From contig CM069875.1 in the NCBI GenBank assembly GCA_036172665.1, positions 24,955,806 through 25,019,805 of the forward strand: DNA of 64,000 bases, given 5' to 3'. The stretch is from Prosopocoilus inquinatus. Lineage: Eukaryota > Arthropoda > Insecta > Coleoptera > Lucanidae. This document shows positions 33,124 through 44,943 of the stretch, in pieces. The notes under the pieces were generated by a model that had not been told where the DNA came from, did not search any database, and saw nothing but the letters and a program-made list of their open reading frames with translations. Each line of letters opens with the position of its first letter. Positions within the stretch are counted from its first letter, which is position 1. Made by a program: the position numbers and the translations under genes.

Positions 33124-36100
33124 TTATCGAGTTAGCCACGGCTCATCGGGTACAAAATTAGGGTCAATTGGAGGAATAGGAACGGGTCTAGTTTCAGGTC
33201 TGATGGGAACTTCAATTGGTAATGGTACGACAATATCATCTGGAATTGGGCAAGGATCAGCTACTGGAGGTTCTACTGGAATAGGCCTGTTTTCAGGAAC
33301 AATTGGGATTTCTTCGGGTTCTACAGGTCTGACTTCCGGAGTAGGACGGCTTGGGGGCTCTACTGGAATAGGCCTATTTTCCGGAATGATTGGCACTTCT
33401 TCGGGTTCTACAGGTCTGACTTCCGGAGTGGGACGACTTGGTGGCTCTACTGGAATAGGCCTGTTTTCCGGAATGATTGGAACTTCCTCAGGTTCTACTG
33501 GTCTGACTTCCGGGGTGGGACGGCTTGGTGGTTCTACTGGAATAGGCCTATTTTCCGGAATAATTGGAACTTCTTCGGGTTCTACAGGTCTGACTTCCGG
33601 GGTAGGACGGCTTGGGGGCTCTACTGGAATAGGCCTATTTTCCGGAATGATTGGCACTTCTTCGGGTTCTACAGGTCTGACTTCCGGGGTGGGACGACTT
33701 GGTGGCTCTACTGGAATAGGCCTGTTTTCCGGAATGATTGGAACTTCCTCAGGTTCTACTGGTCTGACTTCCGGGGTGGGACGGCTTGGTGGTTCTACTG
33801 GAATAGGCCTATTTTCCGGAATAATTGGAACTTCTTCGGGTTCTACAGGTCTGACTTCTGGTGTAGGACGGCTTGGTGGCTCTACTGGAATAGGCCTATT
33901 TTCCGGAATGATTGGAACTTCTTCTGGTTCTACAGGTCTGACTTCCGGGGTGGGACGACTTGGTGGCTCTACTGGAATAGGCCTGTTTTCCGGAATGATT
34001 GGAACTTCTTCTGGTTCTACAGGTCTGACTTCCGGGGTAGGGCGACTTGGTGGTTCTACTGGAATAGGCCTATTTTCCGGAATAATTGGAACTTCTTCTG
34101 GTTCTACAGGTCTGACTTCCGGGGTAGGGCGACTTGGTGGTTCAACTGGAATAGGCCTATTTTCAGGAATGATTGGAACTTCTTCGGGTTCTACAGGTCT
34201 GACTTCCGGGGTGGGACGACTTGGTGGCTCTACTGGAATAGGCCTATTTTCCGGAATGATTGGAACTTCCTCGGGTTCTACGGGTCTGACTTCTGGTGTA
34301 GGACGGCTTGGTGGCTCTACTGGAATAGGCCTATTTTCAGGAATGATTGGAACTTCTTCGGGTTCTACAGGTCTGACTTCCGGGGTGGGACGACTTGGTG
34401 GCTCTACTGGAATAGGCCTATTTTCCGGAATGATTGGAACTTCCTCGGGTTCTACGGGTCTGACTTCTGGTGTAGGACGGCTTGGTGGCTCTACTGGAAT
34501 AGGCCTATTTTCAGGAATGATTGGAACTTCTTCGGGTTCTACAGGTCTGACTTCCGGGGTGGGACGACTTGGTGGCTCTACTGGAATAGGCCTATTTTCC
34601 GGAATGATTGGAACTTCCTCGGGTTCTACGGGTCTGATTTCTGGTGTAGGACGGCTTGGTGGCTCTACTGGAATAGGCCTATTTTCAGGAATGATTGGAA
34701 CTTCTTCGGGTTCTACAGGTCTGACTTCCGGGGTAGGGCGACTTGGTGGTTCAACTGGAATGGGCCTATTTTCAGGAATGATTGGAACTTCCTCAGGTTC
34801 GACGGGTCTGACTTCTGGTGTAGGACGGCTTGGTGGTTCTACTGGAATAGGCCTGTTTTCTGGAATGATTGGAACTTCCTCGGGTTCTACAGGTCTGACT
34901 TCCGGGGTGGGACGGCTTGGTGGCTCTACTGGAATGGGCCTATTTTCAGGAATGACTGGAACTTCCTCTGGTTCTACGGGTCTGACTTCTGGCGTAGGAC
35001 GACTTGGTGGTTCTACTGGAATTGGTCTGTTGTCAGGGATGACTGGAACTTCTTCCGGTTCTACTGGTCTGACTTCTGGCGTAGGACGGCTTGGTGGCTC
35101 TACTGGAATTGGTCTGTTGTCAGGGATGACTGGAACTTCTTCCGGTTCTACGGGTCGGACTTCTGGCGTAGGACGGCTTGGTGGCTCTACTGGAATTGGT
35201 CTGTTGTCAGGGATGACTGGAACTTCTTCCGGTTCTACGGGTCTGACTTCTGGGGTAGGACGACTTGGTGGTTCTACTGGAATTGGTCTGTTGTCAGGGA
35301 TGACTGGAACTTCTTCCGGTTCTACTGGTCTGACTTCTGGCGTAGGACGGCTTGGTGGCTCTACTGGAATTGGTCTGTTGTCAGGGATGACTGGAACTTC
35401 TTCCGGTTCTACGGGTCTGACTTCTGGCGTAGGACGGCTTGGTGGCTCTACTGGAATTGGTCTGTTGTCAGGGATGACTGGAACTTCTTCCGGTTCTACG
35501 GGTCTGACTTCTGGGGTAGGACGACTTGGTGGTTCTACTGGAATTGGTCTGTTGTCAGGAATGACTGGAACTTCTTCTGGTTCAACTGGTCTAGTTTCGG
35601 GCACTGGCAGATCGGGTACTTCAATGGGGCCGGGTTGATTGCCAACTCCCGGAGTATCTCCTGGTAGGGGTAAACCATTTCCAATTTCTGGTACTAATTC
35701 GGGATTTACAGGCGCATTGGGCACTTCAATCGGACCGGGTTGGTTTCCAATACCAGGTGTTTCACCGGGATTTGGAAGATTTCCAATGTCGGGAACTTCA
35801 GGGTTGGGTACTTCGATAGGCCCTGGTTGGTTTCCAATACCTGGTGCTTCAGGTTGTGACGGTATACCAATTTCTGGGGCTTCAGGCTTTGGTGCAATTT
35901 CAGGTAATGGGATGATTGGTGACGGAATTGGATTTCCCACTTCGGGTTGTTTCTCAGGGGGAGCAATTTCAGGCAGCGGAGCAATTGGAGGCGGGAGTGG
36001 AAGCCCTATTTCTGGCTGCTTGTCTGGTTGCGGAACAATTTCTGGCAATGGGATAACGGGATTTGGAATTGGATTTCCCACTTCAGGTTGCTTTCCGGGT

Positions 36101-36828
36101 GGAGCTGCTTCTGGCAGTGGGACAATTGGAGGTGGAAGGGGAAGTGGAAGTCCCGCTTCTGGTTGCTTCTCTGGTTCCGTGGGTTTAATTTCAGGTAATG
36201 GGACAACTGGCGACGGCTTTTCTTGAGGTGGTGCAATTTCTGGTAATGGTAAAATTGGTTCCGGGATTGGCAATCCTACTTCGGGCTGCTTCTCTGGTAC
36301 TGGCGCTATTTCCGGTAATGGTAAAATTGGTTCCGGGATTGGCAACCCTACTTCGGGCTGTTTTTCTGGTACTGGCGCTATTTCCGGTAATGGAACAATT
36401 GGCTCCGGAATAGGTAATCCTACTTCAGGTTGCTTCTCTGGCGCCGGTGCAATTTCTGGCAGCGGAACGATAGGTTTCGTTATATCATCCGGAACAGGGC
36501 ATGGATTGCTATCGGGTTCAATTTGTGGTGGCTGCACTGGTTCAGGTCTAACCTCAGGCGTAATTACTGGTGGGGCGATGGGAATGGGCCTAACTTCAGG
36601 TCTAATTAGATCTGATTGATCAACTTCCGGCACAACAGGTCGAGTTTGTATAGAGAAAGCATTTAGCCCTATTAGAAAAAAAGTACATTAACATTATAGT
36701 AAATAAAAACGCAACAACTATTAATAAAGAAAAAAGTCACAAGACTCTGTAAGAAAGCAATAGCAGAAGAATTGGAAATTCTTACCTGAGACGCAGCACA
36801 GGGCTAAGAAGATTGTCACTTTACCCAT
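33124..36828 (-). CDS. PRP3: secreted proline-rich repeat protein (1195 aa predicted)
   Basis: Exon 1 coding part is 36786-36828 (43 nt, MGKVTIFLALCCVS). The intron is 36669-36785 (117 nt, phase 1). Exon 2 is 36668-33124, ending ...DEPWLTR-TAA. The junction gives G-LNA-FSIQT with predicted cleavage after residue 18. Mature layout: an N-terminal block with DQSDLIRPEVRPIPI and NPCPVPDDI (Cys 71); a Pro/Glu/Leu region of VPLPEIAP-type units; a Gly/Asn/Pro stretch (GIGNQPGPIEVP); about 27 copies of a 29-residue unit (PEVRPVEPEEVP, then (V/I)IP(D/E)NRPIPVEPPSRPT) at about residues 370-1146; and a tail with DPCPIPDDI (Cys 1154) and IDPNFVP. Those two cysteines are the only ones in the mature chain. 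No aromatic-rich or chitin-binding domain is visible. Most similar to PRP2. It is probably an extended extracellular protein. Function unknown. Confidence 0.92.
33272..35602 (-). repeat. 87-bp coding tandem array of PRP3 (about 27 copies)
   Basis: The plus-strand landmark TCTACTGGAAT recurs every 87 bp (33272, 33359, 33446 and so on). The array shows higher-order structure: a three-unit pattern (261 bp) around 33359-33880 and a two-unit pattern (174 bp) around 34144-34740. A distinct, more uniform variant (TTGTCAGGGATGACTGG) fills 35000-35600. Confidence 0.9.
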
Positions 36829-36845
36829 CTTTTAAGGGCTGCGTA

Positions 36846-36901
36846 AACTGACTACTGTTTCCTGAATTTTGCAAGCTTTATATACGAAAAGAAATCTTAT
36901 C
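36846..36901 (-). promoter_or_regulatory. PRP3 core promoter: AGATAAG, TATA and TCAGTT initiator
   Basis: Minus strand: CAGATAAG (GATAAG = 36896-36901), 11 bp, TATATAAA (36877-36884), then an arthropod initiator TCAGTT (36846-36851) about 33 bp below the TATA. ATG at 36828 gives a leader of about 20 nt. Strong similarity to PRP2 extends through GAAACAGT into the leader. Confidence 0.75.
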
Positions 36902-38099
36902 TGAATAATTAGGAGGCAGTAAATTCAGATTAAGTTTGACGATATCTAGAGTCTCTTATCAATTGGTATTAATTTCAATTTATTTATTCACGCATCTTAA
37001 AATTTATTTTCATGTGCGTCATAGTTTATATTCTTTTCGTAAAAAAATTCCACCATGGAAGACTGTTGCTGCTTGACGTGTGGTAAATTACAAGTGATAA
37101 ATGAAACTTGTTAAATCGTTAGAGATTTTTGCAGGCGATGGTAAACAATGCAACTCTGGATTATTTTAAACACCATATTTTTGCGAAAGTTTCAGTTACA
37201 TTCAAAATTTCATCCAAAAAATCTCCAAAACGTAATTTCAATTCTTTCAATTTCACCATATTTATTTATTGGTCTGGCGGATAAGAGGGCCTCTTTATTT
37301 TTACTTGGAATTTGGTTAATCGAGTTTAAGACCCCCCTATTATCAGGCGTTGTTACCTCATCACACGCTTAAGTTTTATCCTTCTTAAAATCGGCCTAAC
37401 TGCATTAACTGCAAACTTAAATGTTTATGTTCGAAAACATACAGTTGTAAATCGGAAATATTTAGTTATCACCTAAACACGCATCGAGAGAAGTGACAGA
37501 TTTTATCTGATTAACAGTTAACTCCAGAATAAAAGTTTCATTAGTATGCAAATTAGTGGTTGCAAATTATTGGTGAAACGTTGAATTGCAAATACAAATA
37601 CGAGGTGTTTTGTGTATAGTCCTGCATTACAATTTTATAATGATAGATTTTGTTTCACAAATAACATTTTTACTACTCATTGTGTCTGAATTTTTAAGCC
37701 ACTGAAGAATTGAATTTACTGGTGGTGATATCATAATGGATTTATTGGGTATGATTATTGACAGATATAATAATCTTTGCTATCGGCTGAGTTAGTTTTA
37801 GCCTAATTCCTTGTTTACATTTAATGTCTGTAATTATTAAATTAAAATACAAATAATTTATTTGAAATTAATGACAATGATTTTCTTAAGTTTTCTCACC
37901 CAAAAATATTGATATTTTTAAGCTTTTTAATTCAAACTACTCACTAGAAGCGATTTTAAAATAATTAAAAAATTTAAAAATTATTTTAAAATAAAAAATT
38001 ATTTTTGTATTAAAAGCTAACATTTTCTGTGTGTTTGACAGTTTCCTTAGGATAAATTATCATTTCTATTTTATTTATATTTACGTAGGATAAATTATC
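36902..38099. other. Interval upstream of PRP3
   Basis: A stretch with TATTTTCATGT near 37005 resembles one upstream of PRP2 near 16870 and may be shared promoter sequence. No ORF is supported. The 74-aa stretch at 37148-37372 lacks any recognisable feature. Confidence 0.35.
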
Positions 38100-38142
38100 A
38101 AGTTATTCCGAAAAAGCTGTCACACAGCGAAACGTCGACTTT
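38100..38142 (+). repeat. Degenerate hammerhead-like motif (GAAACGTC type)
   Basis: CCGAAAA (38108-38114, for CTGANGA), one A, helix II GCTGT/ACAGC with loop CAC, GAAA (38129-38132) and CGTC. Two core positions are changed, so it should be inactive. The layout matches family B. Confidence 0.4.
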
Positions 38143-38409
38143 TACACAATGTGCGTTACAAAAATAATTATATTGAGCGAAAAGGTAGCTATAGGAATTC
38201 AAAATAAAACATTTTATTAATTCGGTTTTCATTAAAACCCAATAACAAAAAAGTTTCAGTAATTTAAATTTCTTATGACCTCCTAATTAATAAAACTTAC
38301 ATTATAAACTATAATTTTATTATTAAACAAACTCTGTATTTATTAAAACCACGATTCACAAACTTTTTACATCAACCTGCTTTCTAGTCAACAATAATTA
38401 AAAAAAAAG

Positions 38410-38530
38410 AGTTTGTGCAAATCGTTTTTGATTGCAGTGAAAACCTTGAGCAGCCTCTGTACAGCTGTTTCAGCCCTGCTTGGGGCTTCTTCAGCAGAGA
38501 CGTAGCTCGACATTCCCACTGCAGACCAAA
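38410..38530 (-). repeat. Family A repeat, solo copy carrying the best hammerhead
   Basis: The minus-strand copy ends in the shared tail (TTTTCACTGCAATCAAAAAC, then GATTTGCACAAA) at 38405-38445 and begins near GTCGAGCTACG. It contains the hammerhead 38455-38499. Homologues lie at 2390-2600, 39170-39235, 39424-39515 and 44900-44995. Confidence 0.75.
38455..38499 (-). ncRNA. Hammerhead ribozyme candidate, all core positions present
   Basis: Minus strand, 45 nt. Helix I is CTCTG paired with CAGAG. Core CTGAAGA. Helix II is AGCCC paired with GGGCT, loop CAAGCA. GAAA follows, then a small helix III (A-C with G-T closing AGCT), then A of GTA as the cleavage nucleotide, directly before CAGAG. All universally conserved hammerhead residues (CUGANGA, GAAA, the A-U pair before the cut, H at the cut) are met. 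The two-base-pair helix III resembles newt-satellite-type hammerheads that work best as dimers. Activity is untested. Confidence 0.7.
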
Positions 38531-38832
38531 AATGACTTGTACAATTTATTCGAAACTGCGATGTAATACCGATGATGATGATGTTTTTTTTTACTTTGTA
38601 AAATATTAGCCGTTCACGATCTTTTTAGACTTTAGAGGGCTATGTTTTTTTTCGTTAAGTTACGTGCATATATTTTGATGGAAGTCAAAATCTGACACGA
38701 AAAAAATAATGAGAGTGTCATTTCATCGGTACCGACTGTGTTGCCGATACGTAACTAATGTGAACTTCAGTGGCATAATTAAAGTAAAAAGTAACTTGTA
38801 GCAAATATATTTTTTATTATAATCTCGTCAAA

Positions 38833-39033
38833 ATGGCAAAACAATCGCTCAAATTGAAAAAACCAAGCGGATTTAAAGTGTTGACTGAAGAATCTAAAAC
38901 TGTGCGCATTGGAGGAGGTGATAAAAAAAGTAGACACAATACTAAATGTGGTCCAAATGACCATGAGAAAAGTTCTAAGTCATCAGCAACAGCAAGAAGA
39001 TCCTGCTACTTAAATTCCCATGCATGTAATTAG
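38833..39033 (+). CDS. Possible small basic protein (66 aa)
   Basis: The ATG has a good insect context (GTCAAAATGG). The protein is Lys/Ser-rich (KLKKPSGFKVLTEESKTVRI, GGGDKKSRHN), ends ...SHACN, and AATAAA follows within 25 nt of the stop at 39031. That gives the shape of a short transcript or a processed retrocopy. No domain is recognised and no intron is evident. It could also be chance. Confidence 0.3.
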   Translation: MAKQSLKLKKPSGFKVLTEESKTVRIGGGDKKSRHNTKCGPNDHEKSSKSSATARRSCYLNSHACN

Positions 39034-39164
39034 TTTTTTAATGAAAAAATAAATTATCAAATGTTTGCTCGGGACGATACTTTTCGTTTTTACGGAATGC
39101 TTTAGTCGAGCTGGCAATGATGGCAGTGACAGTTTTCTAAAATATTACCAAAAAATTATTTTTT

Positions 39165-39370
39165 TTGTTGCAAATCGTTTTTGATTGCAGCCGTTTCAGC
39201 CCTATCCTGGTCTCATCAGCAGAAACGTCGATCTTTCATTATGCCTTGATAGCAAGCATGGCCGCCTTGCATGGGGGACTTATTAGGAGGAAATCTCGCT
39301 TCAATTTGTCTATCCTACTGCAATGTCAGTTCAAAAAGCGATAGTAAGATGGTCGCTATTTTATCTGTTA
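39165..39370 (-). repeat. Family A repeat, copy with arm and hammerhead relic
   Basis: On the minus strand the arm (beginning AACAGATAAAATAGCGACC near 39370, containing GACATTGCAGTAGGATAGAC) runs into CATAATGAAAG, then a hammerhead-like CTGATGA (39213-39219) and GAAAC (39193-39197), then the AATCAAAAACGATTTGCAAC tail. Helix II is weak and the GTA cleavage site is missing. This copy shows the order of parts in one full unit. Confidence 0.65.
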
Positions 39371-39423
39371 ATAATTTTAAAAAATAAAATAATAAAATAA
39401 AGAATTCTCGATCAGTTTGAGGC

Positions 39424-39515
39424 TTCATCAGCAGAAGCTCCAAATAGGGCTGAAACAGCTGTACACAGGCTACTCATATGATTCACTGCAATCAAAAACG
39501 ATTTGCAACAATTTT
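39424..39515 (+). repeat. Family A repeat, plus-strand relic
   Basis: AGCTCC...GGGCT helix II, GAAACAGCTGTA and the CACTGCAATCAAAAACGATT tail are kept. The first core half is CAGCAGA rather than CTGAAGA. It faces the minus-strand copy 39165-39370, so the pair is inverted. Confidence 0.65.
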
Positions 39516-39720
39516 TTTTAATAATTCTAAAAGAAGAACTTAAATAGCCATAATTTTTAAATTACTGTATTTTTAAATAAATTCTTCACCTGACTGTTCA
39601 ACTGACTATCCCAAATTTGATTTTAAAAATGTGCCTGTAAAGCCTGTTTTACATCATTGTATAAAATACCAGATGATGGTATATCAAGTTTTAGGAAAGC
39701 GCAAAACAATAATAGTTATT

Positions 39721-39820
39721 TGTATCATTAGGTCAGAAACTGTCATTTTGCAAGTGCGAGCACAGTTTTGCGAAGGCAAGACGTTAGCACTTGCAAAACA
39801 GTTTCTCGCCGTATGATACA
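39721..39820. mobile_element. Short stem-loop MITE (100 bp)
   Basis: TGTATCAT...AGAAACTG..TTTTGCAAGTGC is mirrored by GCACTTGCAAAACAGTTTCT...ATGATACA. Arms of about 35 bp with two small bulges. Confidence 0.65.
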
Positions 39821-40734
39821 CAGTATTTCTTGGTCCGACCTATTTTAAATTGCCTCAAAAATTCAAAAATCAAAAAAAAATTAAATAGTTTGCGCTGGGG
39901 AAGTATGTATTCAGGTAGGGAACACAATGTCTAATACCAGATTTCGAATTGAAGTAAAATATTTTCGATCTAACCTAAATAAAGGAACTTCACTTTGCGA
40001 GTCGTACTCACGTTCGATAAAACAAGCTGCAACGTATTATATACATAAAACTAAAACAAACTAAAAAAAATATTCAATACATCAAACAACTTGTTATTTA
40101 AGAAATGTCATCCACAGAAGATAATATTGCCAACATTTGGTAAATTTTTTGACGGCCTAGGTCTTCAATAGGGCTGTTTCCGGACGATTTTGACGAATAC
40201 AATACCAACGTTTCTGGTCGGAGGACCAAAAAACAAATTATGGTATCATAAAATCGTACAGAAACCGATGTATTTGTGTCTGTATCATAACATTTCTTTG
40301 CTAATATTTTTTGGTACTATTTTCTCGTTACATATATTGGTATAATACAAAAAGCCTTTAATTAATTTAACTTTAACTTAACTTTACAGTTATTGATATT
40401 TTATTACAAGAAGCTTTAATTTGATCTCCCCAAGCTCTTTCTTAATTTTCTCTGAATGTTATGAATTATGAGACACATTTTTAAGTATTTTCAAATTATA
40501 AGCCAACTGGACGAAAAATGCGTCTCAAAATTGCGAATTAGTTAAATAATAACATCATGATGATCCATCGTTTTATTTTTCACAGGTAATAAATAAATTG
40601 CCTTTCCATTTCGTAAGTGTGCTTTTACAACGGCGACTGCTTCTTTGGTTGACGCCTTTAAGGTAGGGCAGCATTTAAACAAATGTAACATCATTTCGCT
40701 CGGTGAATTAAAATTTTAAATAAAATAGTTACTA

Positions 40735-40999
40735 AAAGATATCAATGATTATTATTACGAAACGCTACGAAATGGGTTTGAATGCGGAACTCGGCGCGGT
40801 GTCGCTGTCTATATGTAAACGAAGGTGTTGCGACCTTGGTAAATATTTCTTTTTCGCACGCTTCAGCAGTTCCAAACAAGTGGTACCTCCCAAATTTTTT
40901 GGCTATAGTACGGTAGCCACCGGAAAACACGCGCAGAAGTAGCATTTCATGTACTTATGCTGAAGTTTTTTATTTGTACACAATAAAAGAACACCTGTA
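40735..40999. mobile_element. Partial inverted copy of the 26981-28291 element
   Basis: The right end (ATAAAAGAACACCTGTA) and about 260 bp inward match the complement of 27001-27250, including ATTACGAAACGCT and CAGTTCCAAACAAGTGG. The other end is missing. Confidence 0.75.
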
Positions 41000-41699
41000 C
41001 TTTAAAAAGTAATTATTTTTGATTTTTTTTTGTTTTTTTTACATATCATTTCCTCCTAATTCTAAACCATATTAAATCTTCTACTTTCGATTATATCTTG
41101 TCTTTCTTATAATAATTTGTATTTGTGCTTATAATTACGCTGTACTTATCGGTTTTTTAAAATTAATACTTTTCGTTCTGGAAATTAAAAGCTGTTTTTT
41201 CTTCAACTTCTACCTCGAACTTGGTATTCACTTCTCTTGCCGTAGTACCTATCTGATAAAACCTAGACTTCGTCAAATTAAAATCTTTCTGAATTCTACT
41301 TACGTTTTCTTTTTTCATTTATGATATTGCTTCAGTAAAAATTCACGAATATCCTTCGAGGCCCACAAATTGATCAAACAAATAAAAGAGGGCTTACCAA
41401 ATTGATAAATGGCAAATGAATGATATTAATATCACCCCACTGATTAATATAAATTTTTAAAAAATGTAAAAGATTAATTTTAAAATTTGGTACCGTCCAA
41501 ACTTTACGTTATTAGGCCTCTTACTTAAGCTTAATTTTTTGTATTCAATAAGAAGTATCAGATCGACCTTAAGTTTCTTCTAACAACAGCATCAGAATTT
41601 GCAGAAACGTTTGCACTTTTCTCAGCGGCGTAAATAAAGGATTTTATTAAGAGGTGAACTGATAAATAGCAAGCTAAGAAAAGAGTTGTATCTAAATAT

Positions 41700-41960
41700 C
41701 ATAAGCAGGGATAAGAAATGAGCTCACTTGTTCCACGAGCTGTTCGAAAATTTAGTATCTGGACAGTATTAGTCCCCGCCCAGTGAAACTTCTATTAAGA
41801 GCGAACGCTTGCATTGTAACCCGTCCCCTCCCGATCAATCGCAATTTAAATGTATCGGAGCCGCGGAAGGAGTAAGTAGTACATTCGGCGTAAAAAGTGT
41901 TCAAACACTAAGCGGGCCGAATTCTTTTCTCTGATCATAAGTGTATTAACATAAAATTAA
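41700..41960. repeat. Dispersed repeat C, copy 1
   Basis: About 240 bp aligns in direct orientation with 50545-50780, sharing CTTGTTCC, AAATTTAGTA, GCCGCGGA, the CGTAAAAAG segment and AACACTAAG. There is no ORF common to both, no TIR and no tail. Family not recognised. Confidence 0.6.
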
Positions 41961-43283
41961 ACATCATAAAATAAAATATAGAAAACTAATAAATATATTA
42001 CATCAATGAAACATAACCGTAAAAATATAAACTTAATAATTAAATTTTTATGTAGAGGTTGTCTTTAAAATGTATACACATAGCTTAACTACAAATTTCT
42101 GAGATCGAAATAATGTATTACGATTTATTTAAGTTGTTGCCCTAAGTTTGACATAATTATTACTGTAAGATTAGTACCATGGCATGCTTTTCATACTAGT
42201 GGTTTTCCGAAACATGTTCTACGTAATAGAGTACTAAAATAAATTAAAATTTTTGGAAAATATAACTTTACTTACATAAATGAAGTTTTTTATTGTTGAA
42301 TAATTTGAAATTGTCCTGTGTCCCCTAAACAGAAAGCTTTCATAAGAACAACAGAGCCGAATAATATTAACATGTTTATTTTAAATTGTCGTAGATACAA
42401 ACATCATTTTACGTGTCTCGAAAAACACTGAGATAAAGCGAGCAGCTTGATTTGCTTCGTTCTTAAACTTTCTCAAATGCTTTATTAAACTCTTATAAAT
42501 GTTTATAAAGCATTTCTGGTTACTTGGGACGGTTGTTCAGACCGAATACAGACCGTCTAGAAGTATCCAGAATTCTAAAATTTTGTGAATTTTATCCAAT
42601 ATATGGCTTTTCTAGCAGCTGAGCAGCGCAGTATTTTTGTCAAAATCATTTTCCAAAAAAATCAAATAAAAAAGTGACAACAGGCATTGAATTTTAACAA
42701 TTTTAAATAAACAAGGAGATTTGAACAAGTGTGGCAAATTTAAGAACATTTTAACAGAGAGGTTCATAATTAAAAAAGAGTTCATAAATATGTTTCGACC
42801 AAAAAACGTAAGCGAAAATAAAATATTAATGTCATTTCGTGAAAACATGATATACCATGCTGTACTGATTTGATTTCAAGTTTCCCAAACATTCAGTATA
42901 ATTTGTAGGATTAAACGGAAATTACATAAAAGTAACTGAAACTGTCTTCTTTCTGTATTTGAATAGTTTCATTCATAAATTCAAAAACTGAAAGTTGAAG
43001 AGATATTTGCTTTTTCCGGATACTTTCTAGACTGCAAACGGACTATAGTTCCACGAATAGAAGAAAATCGTTCAGGTAATTATAATAACAGAAGAAAACT
43101 ATCCGTTCGGAAAATATCAACGGAAACCAAATTAAAAAAAAAATATTTTTAACAATCTTACTTGTTACTATAACATATAAAAATTACTGTTTTCTCAATA
43201 ACTTGTCGAATATCAGAACTGGACCCTACAAACTGTATATCATTGAAAAGCTTATCAAAAACGCTATGGAATGGTGTGAAAAT
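41961..43283. other. Intergenic interval without recognised features
   Basis: AT-rich, with no gene supported. Confidence 0.35.
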
Positions 43284-43785
43284 ATACAGGCTATTCCATT
43301 TGAAAAAATGGAGTTTTTGTTATTTATAATTACTCATATTCAAAAAATCGTAGTAAGCCTTGGTACATCCCTTTACGACTTGTCTTGATCTAAAATGATT
43401 GACCACAGCCTTGGCATTGACTGAAGAAAAAAAACGGTTACCTTATCTTTAGTGGTTTAGAAGTTACGAATTTTTAAATGTAACTTTGCATCTGGGAATT
43501 CTCAAGAAAAAATTGACTCACAACTAAAAGATGATTGATACGTAAAATTGACTCAAATAAATTTAACGCAGAATTTAGTGTAGAATCCAATAATGAAGTC
43601 AAAATGGGGTGTTTCAATTTAAGAAAACGTAACTTTAATATTTTTATAATACTTGGACACGCTGTATACAAACGAAAATAATTTTAAAATGTGCTTCTAT
43701 TACACAAAAAAAAAATTTAGTCGATATCTGGAATAGCAAGAAAGTTATGGAACTTTAACGGAGCTCTGGGACACCCTGTATGTAT
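43284..43785. mobile_element. Tc1/mariner MITE debris
   Basis: TATACAGGCTATTCCATTT at 43284, GGACACGCTGTATA at 43655 and GGGACACCCTGTATGTATA at 43768 look like left and right ends of related elements, with non-coding sequence between. Boundaries are ambiguous. Confidence 0.45.
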
Positions 43786-43857
43786 ATACAATCTCGTGTT
43801 AAAAATAGAATGATAAATTAATTGCAATTTGCGTTTATTTTTTTCAAATTTATTCTG

Positions 43858-43926
43858 CTGTGCCCCCCTTTAAATACTTACGCCCCCCAGGGAGACGCGC
43901 CCCACAGTTTGGGAAACGCTGGGTTA
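43858..43926. mobile_element. hAT-like transposon terminal fragment
   Basis: GC-rich GCCCCCCAGGGAGACGCGCC followed by CACAGTTTGGGAAACGCTGGG. On the other strand this begins CAGCGTTTCCCAAACTGTG, like hAT/Charlie-type ends. Only one end is seen. Confidence 0.45.
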
Positions 43927-44594
43927 TGTGTAATTTTATACTAAAAATGGTAAATATTAATATTTTATATTATTAGAAAGTGCAAATATTGGAGATTGTA
44001 TTAAGTTATAGAGGGTATCACATTTGTATCACAGTTTTGTATCATCTGAGCTTTGACTTGCTTTGCCTAAACGATAGATAGCAAACGAGCTAAATCTCTT
44101 TAGTAGAAAATAAATATGACTTATTTTGAAGTATATTCTCAGTCACAAAGTTACATCTTTTTTAGAAGGGACGCGGACGTTAAATGTAAGTACGCTGTTT
44201 TCTAGACAAAAGTGGTTGTAACTTGTTAACCGCCCGATATAAAACATGAAACCCTGATATTTTTGGAAAGGCTATGATTAAGGCATTTCAAAAAGTATGT
44301 AACATATTCGGTGTTCCATTTTAAAACGTGTAAATTTTGTCTGCTAAGATTTAATTATGAACTTTTGCAATGGTAATCATGCTGCGGAATTATTTTTAGT
44401 TCTTTCTTAAATACCTTTTAGATAACCAAATTTAGAACTTATTAACTTACTATTAACACAGGTGTCTCGAAATTTAATAATACTCCAATATGAATAACCT
44501 GCATCCTGTAAAAATGCACACATGTTATGCTTGTTATAATGCGACAGAATAAATAGAAACAGAAAGGTAAACCTAATGATTAATTTATTTAAAT

Positions 44595-44893
44595 TTTTAA
44601 AACTTTCATTATGCTCTGACAGCAAGCGTGGCCGTCTTACATGGGGGACTTAGTAGGAGCAAATCAACTTCAGTTTGTCTATCCTACTGCAATGTCAGGT
44701 CAAGAAGCGATCGTAAGATGTCGCTATTTTATCTGTTCGTTATGATTATGAACAGATAAAATAGCGACATCTTACGATCGCTTTTTGACCTGACATTGCA
44801 GTAGGATAGACAAATTGAAGCGGGATTTGCTCCTAATAAGTCCCCCATGCAAGGCGGCCATGCTTGCTGTCAAAGCATAATGAAAGTTTTTAG
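44595..44893. repeat. 299-bp palindrome made of two family A arms
   Basis: The arms (about 143 bp each) mirror each other around an 11-bp spacer at 44739-44749. Each contains GACATTGCAGGT/AGGATAGAC-type sequence and CATAATGAAAG. It runs directly into the minus-strand hammerhead copy at 44944-44988. Confidence 0.85.
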
Positions 44894-44943
44894 AAAAATT
44901 TTTGTGCAAATCGTTTTTGATTGCAGTGAAAACCTCGAGCGGC

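Noticed and set aside
33203..35638. 811-residue plus-strand open frame antisense to PRP3 (Gly/Ser/Thr-rich)
   Set aside because: The 87-bp period is a multiple of three, so one stop-free unit keeps the whole antisense frame open. There is no signal peptide, promoter or independent constraint. It is a shadow of PRP3.
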